64,000 nucleotides of DNA, taken from the NCBI RefSeq assembly GCF_019649055.1, contig NW_026570237.1:558001-622000 (forward strand), in the 5' to 3' direction. This document shows, piece after piece, positions 54,137 through 64,000 of this stretch. Under the pieces are notes generated by a model. That model searched no databases. It was not told where the DNA came from and worked only from the letters and a program-made list of their open reading frames with translations. This DNA comes from Paramacrobiotus metropolitanus (Eukaryota > Tardigrada > Eutardigrada > Parachela > Macrobiotidae). A program made the position numbers and the translations under genes. The number at the start of each line of letters is the position of its first letter. Position 1 is the stretch's first letter.

Positions 54137-54439
54137 TAAGTTTATTAGCCCGGGTGACATAGAGGGGGTATCGAAATGTCGAATTTTTGCTATGCACTTG
54201 CACAAAACAGCGGTGCTCTTTACATACGTATCGAGGTGCAGAACAAATCTTTGCCCCGGCCCTAACATCGCAGAATACACTGCTTTCTTCAGCTCGCGCA
54301 TTGGCCGTGCAAGCTTCAGGTGGAGGACCGACTTGTGGTGGTGAGCGATTGTAAGCTGTGGGCAAATGGACTCTGTAAGCCGATCCGGTGGATTTCGTAA
54401 AAGCCGATCCGGTGGATTTTTAATTATTATTAAGGTTGT

Positions 54440-54960
54440 TATAGCCGCATGGTCAGTAAGGATTTGCCGGTCAGCTGCCCTCCTTACAGAACTAACCTTC
54501 TCGAGCGTACACACATTCAGGCACAGCTGGATGGGCTCCCTCGGCTTGAGCATATGGAACCCACCTTTGGTCCGTGGGCATCCCAGGTTTTCTGGATCCT
54601 AGAAAAAAACATGCGGTTTGACATCAAATGCTCTAAGCTCAACGCAATCACTAAAAAGGTGGCATATCCCTTGCAGCGGTTCGACAATATTTCTGACTGT
54701 GTCTCAAGCGGGAGTCTGTAATTTACCACGGTTGATTTGAAAGTCGGATACCATCAGGTTCCCCTCACCCTGGCTGCTTCCGGAACGACTGGTTTGTCAT
54801 TAATGGTAAACACTGTCACTATAAAATGGTTCCATTTGGCCTCACGAACGGATCGGCCAGTTGGTTGCCCAGCAACCGATTCCCACAACCAGTTGCGTAT
54901 TTTAATAAGTTACCCGGGAGCGGGACTGCGACTCCTGCTCCGTAGTCTCCTTTCAGGGTA
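54440..54960 (+). pseudogene. Gypsy-type reverse transcriptase remnant
   Basis: Shows SKDLPVSCPPYRTNLLER, SKLNAITKKVAYPLQRFDN and TVDLKVGYHQVPL, then, after a frameshift, KMVPFGLTNGSASW. These are RT finger and palm motifs up to the block before the YxDD catalytic motif, which is missing. Stops and frameshifts make it inactive. Confidence 0.65.
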
Positions 54961-55269
54961 CATTATCCGGACACTATACCGCCGGCTTTGCCGCGCACGG
55001 GCATACTGCATACTTATGGCAAGTTAGCAACCAGTTGAACGAATCCACACCTTGTTCGAAATTTAGCGAATTACATTCAGGTTACGGTGTGTTGGTGAAA
55101 ACCAATAAATTAATCTACGTTCGCGACGAATTATGACAGACAAATCTCTACTTCAGTTTATACGTCGTTTCCGATTGCCCTATATCTAGTTCAACTAATT
55201 ATCCTTTTTGTGATGATCAGTCCTTTTTACTGCAAATCCGTTACTTGTTGGTAAAGGTCAAACTGTTTC

Positions 55270-55784
55270 CAGAATGAGGTGTGTCGTGACTCTTTTCGCG
55301 ATTGCAGTCCGTTACAAGAATCCGCCTGTGAGGCGTCCTGCATTCCTGGTTTGGCTTACTTCACACGATGCCCCAAACTTCCTGATTATCCGGTTCATCC
55401 CTTTGAAGTAGTACCTTCTGGACATGATGTCGGCGTATTTGGCGTAACCCAAGTGCGCAGGTCCCGCTTTTGTGTCGTGGATGCTTCTCAAAGCGCCCAT
55501 CCAAATTGATTTGGGCAAGACTATCGTGTGATACATTTCCTCGTTGATTTTTTTTTGTGGAATAGGATTCCACCGTCCACATAGTACTTGCCCGAAAGGT
55601 TCCGGTTTCGGTTGGTGCGATTCTTTTCCACCCGTTCTATGAAATCGAGTAGCGGACCCGCGAATGGATCCCTGATCTGTTCTGTCCGTAGATCAATTGC
55701 TCGTGTCGTAAGGACTGGAAAGGTTATCTCGCTGTCTTCTTCCTGTCCCACAGGGTTCGAGATGTGGGGGATTGCTACCCCCAC
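55270..55784 (-). pseudogene. Gypsy-type integrase N-terminal remnant
   Basis: Opposite in orientation to the RT remnant. PVLTTRAIDLRTEQIRDPF and KYYVDGGILFHKK precede the zinc-binding region in a shifted frame (LRSIHDTKAGPAHLGYAKYADIM, RRYYFKGM, SCE). It starts 3 bp from the short LTR at 55787. It may have been joined to the integrase core at 50800-51230 before later insertions. Confidence 0.55.
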
Positions 55785-55786
55785 AA

Positions 55787-55944
55787 TGTGTTATGTAATG
55801 TTTTATGTCGGAAGTAGCCTGTCTCTTGTATTGGGCTTACGGCGTTTGTGCCATAGGTCCCATGGTTAGTATCCGTGGCCGCGTTGGTATAAAACCAACG
55901 CGGCAGCGTGTAATAAATAAGAGGTTTTGGGTTCAGGCTCTACA
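55787..55944 (+). repeat. very short LTR-like sequence
   Basis: Runs from TGTGTTATG to CTCTACA and is followed by CTGGTAGCAGCCGTGG, a plausible PBS. Contains TATAAAA (about 55888-55894) and AATAAA (55912-55917) only about 20 bp apart. About 158 bp; no second copy in the window, so it could be a 5' LTR of a truncated element or a solo LTR. Confidence 0.4.
55879..55903 (+). promoter_or_regulatory. TATA box inside a perfect hairpin
   Basis: CCGCGTTGGT and ACCAACGCGG form a perfect 10-bp stem around ATAAA, placing the TATA box at the apex. Confidence 0.6.
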
Positions 55945-56149
55945 CTGGTAGCAGCCGTGGTTTCGATTTGCGGGCTTGAGTTTGCAGCCCGGTGATGTAT
56001 GTATTAAATTTTTTTATCGAAGTGGCTATTTTGCCGCAGTGTTTGCGGCTAAATAGCCAGTTGGCTATCTGTTTTTATATTAGCCGACAGTTTGGGCTGA
56101 TGACGTCCAAACGTCAGTCCCGCTCCCTCCCCAAGAACCTCCATCCCCG

Positions 56150-56790
56150 GCCCCTTCCGTGGAAATCATAGATGTGATTTCGCCACCGGACAATCCTTTG
56201 CTCTGTTACGGGTACCAGACACCCCTTAATGAATCCCGGGCTCCCTGACCGTTCCGGGATGCCTTTGCGGAGTTCACCCGTGGTCGTGGATGATGTGATG
56301 GCGGTCGCCATCACCGTCTATGTCGCCAGAAGATTCGATTCCGAAGCTCATACCACGCCCCGTTGCCGTGGAGGCTGCCATATCATCCCCGGAACCCCTG
56401 CCGCCGAACAGCTCAGATCTGGCACCCTCGCACGTGTGGCGAAGCCCGGTTCCCGGACCGTCTTGGGGCCCACCAGCATCGCCTCCGTCCCGCCAATCCC
56501 CAGCCCCGCACATATGTCGCGTACCACCATCGTCGTCTGATCCCGCAGCCCCGCTACTGTATCGCGCAGCTCCATCGCCCCCACGCGATCCCGTTCCGGC
56601 AGCTTCGGTGAGCGCCCCCGTGGCCGCTGTCCCACCGTCCCAGCCACCCAAGTGCCCAGTCTGTTGGGATGTTTTGGACGAGGTCCTTTCACGCCCCAAT
56701 GGACATTTCGCCGCCGGAACGTGCGGACACCAGTTTTGCAACGAATGCATCGCTGTGCGTGTTGCGCAGTTTCTTCAACAAGAATCCTAG
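56150..56790 (+). pseudogene. RING-finger protein with SUMO-interacting-like motif, broken
   Basis: An upstream frame has VEIIDVISPPD, a SUMO-interacting-like hydrophobic/acidic motif. After a frame change, 56320-56790 encodes a Pro/Ser-rich linker and a RING start (CPVCWDVLDEVLSR, GTCGHQFCNECI). C3-H-C-C spacing is visible, but the last CPxC pair is missing before the stop. SIM plus RING in this order resembles RNF4-type SUMO-targeted ubiquitin ligases. The missing final zinc ligands and the frame change point to a pseudogene. It begins about 200 bp after a putative LTR/PBS, in gag position. Confidence 0.5.
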
Positions 56791-57659
56791 CTCACTGTTT
56801 GTTTCATTGATTATTTTATTCAGAATTCTCACAAATATTGCGGGATGGTTACAAATGACAACAGGTTACACCAGAATACGAAGAATTTGATTTTAATTCT
56901 TTTTGAAACTTTCTAACCATCCTCACGTCAAGTTTCCTGCAACGTCGAGTTTGCTGCGCAGATCGGCCGCAGCCGCCAATAGCCACTTTTCTGGTCCACT
57001 GAGTGCGAACGTCAGTCGGCGAGAGCCGCCTGTGCCAGCTAGTCATCGTTCTCCGGCAACCGAAAAATAGAGGTGGTATGGTGATTGTTATACATACAGT
57101 AGTTATGTCAAACGGTTTGCATTTATGAATTATGTCAACCCGAAATGAATTTGTCTTCGATGTACAGGCAGACGATTCCGAAAGTCGCGTCGGGATGGAC
57201 GGATCGCAAAAATCATAAGGATTTGTTGAAAGGCGGAAGTAGTTGGAAGATGGCGCATCAAAGAAGGTGTGCAGCGTCGACCAGTCACGCGTCTACCAGA
57301 GCAGTTTTAATCCATCTTTAGCATAACAAAGAATGTTGGGGGTTGCAAGCGCGCTCATAATCTCTGTGACACAACTTGAGCGAGACGACGCGAAACACTG
57401 GGCGGGCACTTCTTTCTAAGGGTATTTGAAGATAGAACAGCCTTCACTTCAGATTCAAATGTAGAACTACAAGATTCCTCCCACTCTATCATCTGATATT
57501 GATAGCGATACCCTCTATGCGTTAAATGAAAGCCATGATGAATCGGAACGAGAACCTGAGCAATTGAGACGCAGCGCCAGCCAAGCGCGACCGCCCGACC
57601 GGTTAATCTAGCAAATTAATAACTTGCAGATGAATTATGCACGAAGAATCCAGAGCCTT
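56791..57659. other. no supported gene
   Basis: A basic 65-codon minus-strand ORF at 56849-57046 is the only notable frame. Confidence 0.3.
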
Positions 57660-57932
57660 ACTGTGCCGGGCTTCCATCGGTCTTTCTGACGAGCCGCAAG
57701 TGATATTCATGACGCTATTCATTGCCGGGAAAGTTGGGAGAGTGGGAGTGGACGAACTGCACCATCAGCCTGGACAGACGGGATTGGTTGGGTTCCGCAA
57801 GGGCATTACAGCGTAGTACGGCTCTTCCATGGGTCCTCTGACAATGCGGCCGTTATGCTGCCACATCAAGTCACTTAGCACATCAGTCGCTTACTGAGGA
57901 ACATTTCCGAGCGTATGATTCACCAAATCGTA
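57660..57932 (+). repeat. dispersed repeat, copy 2
   Basis: Partner of 22290-22590 in the same orientation, with indels and without the ORF. Confidence 0.65.
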
Positions 57933-60900
57933 TGAAATTATCAAAGCAGTTTCTCTAAGTTGTGAAGTTGCAAAGGTTTACGAAGTCTGACACTTCGTTG
58001 ATTCCCGGGAAGGTTTACTTGTCGAATGTATTCCGGAATCGGCATTATTTGAATTTGAAAACCGAGGCCAACGGATGACCATCTAACGTCCAAACAGATC
58101 AGAAAAAATAGCAATATATTGAAAAAATTCATATACCTCAGAAAATCACGGCCGACGCTTGAAAAGTGGTCAAGAATAAGAGGCTTCGCACTCGCAAAAG
58201 TATTATTAAAGGCTGCATGGCAGCAAAGAGAACAGCAGGCTAAAGTATACCAGGTAAAAAAATGTTAGAATATTGGTTATTTTGAACTATTGTTGCCTTG
58301 TCAACGTTGCTTAGCGGACGCCGCGTGCATAACTTTGTGTTAGTCCGATCGTTTCGACCGTTTACTTAATACAAAACTCATACTGGCCGACTGGAGAATG
58401 GTTCCAGTTACAGCTCATGCTGGTTGATTTCTACGCATTATGAAAAGCCAAGGGCGCTAGGGAGTGGACAACTTGCGCGTACCTCTCGTAATCCGGCAGT
58501 CAGGAGACGAAGGACAATTTACCGTTGTAAATTCTTGAAAACGATTCTACTCGATTACCCTGCGCTTAAAAACAAGCGGGTTCTGAGCCGGTAGAAATAA
58601 ATGTTTAATTATCGTTCCGCTCTGATCGCTGATTCGGAACATAAAAGATAGCGGCACATTCAAGTGTCCCGGTTGCTCTGGAATAAACAATTTGGACACG
58701 AAACATGCCCACTGCGCATCACGTGTGCTGATTTGAATACCATGGGAACAGGCTGAATAACAAGCAGACGGCCACAGGTTGTACAACCCGGCACGCCTTA
58801 TAATAGCGCAATCGTTGAGAATTATTCGAGCGATCACTTCATTTCAAAAGGACAGCACTTGGTGCAGGAAATCTTTACAACTTCGGATACCAAAACAAAG
58901 GCAGATAAAGAAAAAGGGCAGCTTCAGACTGCCACTGATCTGGCTGCAGAAAGGCTGACCATCACTGATATGATGGCGCGTTGCGACATGCTTTGGTTAT
59001 TAGGTGACATGCGCCTAACAACTCGAATCCGACATGCCGCCTCTAAAAACGTAAATTGGTTATGCGGTTGTGTGAGTCCACGGAAATTGTCGCAATATAC
59101 AAAATGTAACAGCAATTTTTACATAACGTAGTATATATCGCACAGTTCCTACTGTATCTTAATATAATGTACTGAACACAGGGCTTACCAGCTGCTCGAA
59201 TAATTGCTTTGACGAACGCCGTTCGTATCCGTCCAGCGTTAGCAAAAGGTCCATCCGCTGCACCACCGATGTGGATGTTCGAGCCATGGTTACCGCCAAT
59301 CCCGCCGACGCACGTTTCCGCTCATCAATACGATATTAAAAACTGTATGTACCGTACGGTGTGCCATAATGAATACACCGGCACAGTGTACTGCGTTGCT
59401 GCTTATAACGCACGAGCGCGTTATCCGTTCGTAGAATAATTCCGTTGGCTCGTTCAATTAACTTCAATGAATCACTGTACTCGCACAAAACCCTGCCATC
59501 GTAAGTCGAGAGTAAAGTGCAGTCTGTACAAGCTTCACGCAATATTTTTTGCTCAACGTTCAATAGTCGGATAAGCTTGAACTGCAGCACTCCTGAAAAG
59601 TAGCATACAACATTATCATTTATGTAAGGCAAGGTCGCTGCAACTAGTTTTAACTAGCGGAAGACCATTCTTAAAAAGATGACTTATCAGCTGCAAAAAA
59701 GGGGCTCTCGACTACCAGAGTTTTTTGTCGTACAAGGAACGGTACAAAGGGAACACGGAAGAGTTAATCCCTCGTCTACAAAAATGCGGTTGGATAATAA
59801 ATCCGAAAAATTACGTTTCCCCGATTCGACCGCCTTTCTTTGTAATGCAAATCGTGCTACTCGAATACTCTTGCAGGCCACGTCTTCTGCACGCTGTACG
59901 AAGGTCAAAAGATATTTCTGGGTGATAGGCAGCTTAGCAGTAATCGGAATACTTGGCTTGCTTGTTACTATATAGGGCCATCTGTCATCTGTGTTTCAGT
60001 GGCAAATGGCCTGTCGAGAAGAGTTGCCGAATTCGAAGTCAAAATCGTATAAATAGACCCGTTACTGAACATCAGCAAGCGCCCAGGAATAGTTATGAAA
60101 TGAGAGAACTAGAATACGTGCCACATTACGAAGTCCCACGTCGTCATCGAGCTTCTTTGGTTTCACGCCAGAATAATGATCCGGGATTAATACCGGTACA
60201 GTAACGTAAGCCAGTTTACTTTATTCACTTGCGCAAAACACGGCTCAACAAGCTGGATCCGTTTTAAGGATTAATCGTGCCAAGAGATAAGTGCCCTTTT
60301 CAAGGATAGTTTGTCCTTAGGTTGGACTAGCCGCCCTGCGCAGCGGAATTATTTCGCGAGGTGACAATGTGTTCGCGCGGGCTAGGCACAAACTCAGTAC
60401 ACTGTGCTGGTGCGTGCATTATCCATTATCGACGCTTAATTACTCAACCTAAAATGAATTCAAAGTTTTACGCATATTACAAAGGGCACCGGTGTGAGGC
60501 TATCAACCTCACAACGACTGATTGAGGTCGCTGCTTTAAACGTCTGATCTTGTCTTCATTCGTCAGATCTTTTGTAACAGAGTGTAAGATATCAGATAAT
60601 GTTGAAAAAAATGTAGCAGAGTCCAAGCAAATTAAAACGGGAACGGCACGCTATCCATGTGGTAAGTTCGGATAAACGATATAACAAATTTTTAACATCC
60701 CGCTTTATAAATCAGGAGAGAAAAACATGGCCGTGCCGTTCGTGCGATCGGTGCAGTATGACACTCGTCGCAGCTAGGTATCGCCCCACATTTGGTGACC
60801 GGCAGTATTCAAGTCCCCAGAAAGTATTATGTCCATGCCGTTCACGGGAGGTAGGTAAAATGGCTGAAAAGTGACAGTGGGCAGCGGCTCAGAGTACTCC

Positions 60901-61422
60901 GTGCTTGCGATGCAGGTGGGAGGGCCGGACTTTGAAACAATGGTACCGGCGGCGGTGGCACGCGACGAAGACGTGAGAGTGGATGAACAGTGCATGGCTT
61001 AAATTATGGCAAGGCAAAGAACAGACATGGAGAGCATGGAGACCGTTCGCGCATATTCTAGCTCTAAATGTATTTCATTAACCAAATAATTGTTTGCGCA
61101 TTCACCAGCAGCTGTAGAATTAATTATTGTTATATAAGCAGAAACACATTGTGAGCTGAAGGCTTGCCTAATTCAAAGAACAGTCGAGTCCAAACATCGG
61201 CTTCTGATTCAGGAGAACATTGCGGGGGTAAAGGCTCGCTCAACTGCACAAGGCAGGATTTTGCCGGTTTCTCAGTGCGCGGTGCGCGAGCTCACCACGA
61301 GAAAGCAGCATTGACATTGATGTTGAAGCACCTTTGATACATAAGATGGGATATCGCAGTGTACAGGTGCACACTAAGGTACACGCTGTGGTAATGTTGG
61401 AACAGAGGAATGTTGCGGTCAT
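57933..61422. other. no recognised gene
   Basis: Minus-strand frames 58547-58837 and 59336-59632 and overlapping plus-strand frames near 59679-59975 are moderately protein-like and might be exons, but none has a recognisable domain or clear splice context. Confidence 0.3.
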
Positions 61423-61802
61423 TTAATATATTTGATGCAATGTCATGATACCTTCGTGCGCAACATCCACCTTCGGTATATATTTTAAACTGAGGACCCA
61501 TATGAGCATCACCAACTGAACCTTGGGATGAGGCCTCCCTAGGCGGCTCCTGCAAGGTAGTTTGTGAAAGAATGGTTTAACATTTGGATCAAACATTGTA
61601 AAAATTCTTTCATCGTAAGGAATGAGTACACACAGTTTCGTCCTTGCTTTTGTAAGATCTTTACGGTGTTGGATCCTTTTGTGAGCAACGCAAAACCAGT
61701 TATTATCTTCCTGGTCTTCTGTATTCTCCGATAACCCTGTATCGGACGATTCATCGCCAGAATCCAAGATAACGACATCCGATTTACGTGGTTTATTACC
61801 AA
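61423..61802 (-). CDS. hypothetical ORF with acidic, SIM-like start
   Basis: The 61423-61767 frame carries VVILDSGDESSDTGLSENTE, a hydrophobic patch followed by Ser/Asp/Glu as in SUMO-interacting motifs, then a basic, helical segment. Probably part of an exon; start and splice borders uncertain. No family recognised. Confidence 0.25.
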
Positions 61803-64000
61803 TTCACTGTCGCTTATTCCCCACTAAATAATTATTCCACACGACAATACAAGGAGAAAGGAATTTTGGGAATATTCCATATATTTTTTGACCAGGTTTG
61901 TCTGCAAAACGTAGCAATGTTGCTACCGGACAGGGAGTCCCGGGCGAATAGCTACCACCAATTATTAAATGTCAGCAGATAAAGATTTCCCAAAAAAATT
62001 CAGTGCACTTGGATTGGCAAATCAAGAATTCATACTCACTTGCCCGACGAGGTAGTTGTGAAAGCCAAATAGCCCTGAAATATCAGATCGCTATTTTGCT
62101 GGTATTCCCAAGTACGCATATGCCTGCCAGTGAGAAGCTTGCCTTTCCGGTGGTTTCAGATTGCGCTTGACACATTGTGCATCCAAATTGTCCGTTGAAA
62201 ACTGAAAGGCCCGCTAAAGGATACTGTTCCATGGAATCCACACAAGAGCATGCAAGATACGCGATATCGAAATCGGTCAGCTCCAACAACTTTCCGTAGC
62301 CCTTTTAATTATAATTTCTTCATGTTCTTCAAAAAATCTCACAGAATACCTTTCCGATCTGAGATATATTCGCTTGGACCAGCATATTCGGTGTGACCAA
62401 GGACGTAAGGTATACGCACGGCGGCAGGAAGTTCTGCAATCTAAAACTGTACAGTGCGCGCTTTGCCGTAGATAATTCTCTTTTTTGACGCCATCAATGT
62501 AATCAATGATAGTCAAATCGTGATCACCCAGTTTCGCGGACTTACGTTTTGGAGTTAATATATTATATAATTTCGTTGACGGCGCGCGTGCGTCAAATTT
62601 TAGCCAAAGTAAAAGCAGATGATCAAGGCCCCCAACTCTGAGTACTGAGCCATGAAATCAAATCACTCAAAAGAAAGAACACCGGGATGTTGTATTCTCA
62701 TACACATACGAGCAAGTGCACGAGAAGAGATGCCATTATTCACTACTGTATTAATGGGAAGGCAAAATCAGTCCAGCTGATATCCAGATAGCGGAGACGA
62801 TTACAAGAAATAATTATCTGCGCCTAGCATGTTGAAATTTGGCGGTATGCCTCGTGCTCCGTTGAGGCCTTAATCATGGATCCGCCGGATGTTGGCCGGG
62901 TGTTTGGTCAGTCACATTCGTCTTAACTACTTATGTTGCAAACCCGGTGGCAAAGATGGCCGCAAACGTCATGATGGTCATCAGAAGTACCTTGGCCGAC
63001 CCGGTGCGCCCCGAGGACACTGCCTTGCACAGCCCAAACGGCAGTCGCCGCCCATCCTTTCAGCTGGGGAGCATAGTTTCATATAATTGCGCTATCGCCC
63101 CATCAACGAAGGAGAAGCAGATTATCTGGCGGCACCAAGACAACACGATACGCGAGGGCGCTGCGATCTTCTCTTTAAAGAGGCATTATTAAACCCACAT
63201 GTCGATTAACACCATCAGCACGCTATCTTTGCACGATGCCAACCGCGACTCCGGCGCAACGGTAGATTGTTTGTCGTATTGTAGGAGCCTGTTTGTCGTC
63301 TTGTAAGAGCAACGGCGACATAATGTTTTATATTAACGCATCCATCTTGAAGCCGGAGCCGGGAAATCTAACCGGTGGCAGAAATGAAAGGGTTTCAGAA
63401 AGGTCTGGCTGGTGGGAGATATTAAGAATGAAAAGACCGAAGTGACCCAAAGAGAAAGATAAACAATAAAAGTTGGAAGGTTGTTTCCTTATAGCGAACG
63501 CCATGTTTGCGGCATCCATGCCGCAGTGCTACACCAACAGAATACAAACTTAGATCGAACTAAGGGGTCAGCCCCCGAGCGCTGTTCTGAAAGACAGAGT
63601 AATTTTACGACTACCCTTGGGACAACGAATGGATTTGCGGTGCAATGTCCCACCCACCAGAGAGTCGCGGACAGTTTACTGAAAGCACCGCGGCAACACA
63701 ATCTTCAGCAAACAGGTGGCATGCCAACAGAAACCTAAGGAACAATTGGCAAATGGCTTAGCCCTATTTTGATGAAATTTCCAGTTTCGTACGACTGCAA
63801 GCACTAACTGCCAGTGCAAGATCTGCACCAAAAGGGTGCCATGTTCGAAGTGACATGGAAGACCAAACATAGTGCCATCGCCAAATACCGTATATAAAAT
63901 AATTTCATCGATAGGGAAGCAATCGCAGGTAAATTGTCAGATCATTGGAAAGACCGCACAGCCGGTGTCCTTGAACGAGTCCATGAAGCTTGTAGAACGA
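61803..64000. other. no recognised gene
   Basis: Only ORFs under 85 codons, mutually overlapping on both strands (62889-63192, 63481-63738). Nothing supportable. Confidence 0.3.

Noticed and set aside
1-64000. CRISPR arrays, bacterial operons, rRNA genes
   Set aside because: No regularly spaced repeats, no Shine-Dalgarno-led gene strings and no rRNA-like segments; introns, TATA/AATAAA signals and Gypsy elements point to a eukaryote.

Overview
The window is metazoan-type nuclear DNA, most likely from an invertebrate. Genes are sparse, candidate coding regions are split by short introns with GT/AG borders, and retroelement and DNA-transposon remnants fill much of the sequence. The species cannot be named from the sequence. 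Nearly everything recognisable belongs to mobile or virus-like elements.

Region 1 (1-21456) is dominated by an unusual giant LTR retroelement read on the minus strand. Its 5' LTR (20467-21456) is followed by a lysine-tRNA-type primer binding site, a long leader, and one reading frame of 2,864 codons (19362 to 10771) interrupted by only three in-frame stops. The frame encodes a coiled-coil Gag, an aspartic protease, and a 1,064-residue segment in which reverse transcriptase and integrase survive only as duplicated fragments. About 6.6 kb follows with small ORFs, a cluster of tRNA-like sequences and three copies of a covarying hairpin. It ends at 3151-4119 in an inverted pair of LTR (R-U5-like) fragments. 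The first 3.1 kb looks like similar element sequence in the opposite orientation.

Region 2 (21457-37240) is gene-poor. It holds a dispersed 300-bp repeat (second copy near 57.7 kb), a 505-bp TA-flanked MITE, a possible BTB-like fragment, a three-exon minus-strand gene of unknown function with an Ala/Gly-rich first exon, and a decayed Gypsy integrase.

Region 3 (37241-41589) is a compact cluster of virus/Polinton-like genes: a small basic protein of the Polinton/adintovirus-associated type, an A32-like packaging ATPase, a divergent TATA-binding-protein-like protein, two further proteins (one with a possible PC4-like motif), and a disrupted ADP-ribosylglycohydrolase gene divergently placed at its edge. 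At least three of the genes have a TATA box close upstream, and one TATA box overlaps the stop codon of the preceding gene. This cluster is the best candidate for an undescribed system: a mobile or viral lineage carrying its own TBP-like factor.

Region 4 (41590-64000) has a 61-bp minisatellite, a GC-rich block, some low-confidence exons, several Gypsy polymerase remnants on both strands, a 2,021-bp element with 225-bp terminal inverted repeats enclosing a LINE ORF1-like gene, a very short LTR with its TATA box inside a hairpin, and a broken RING-finger ORF with a SUMO-interacting-like motif just downstream. The last 6 kb holds nothing I recognise.
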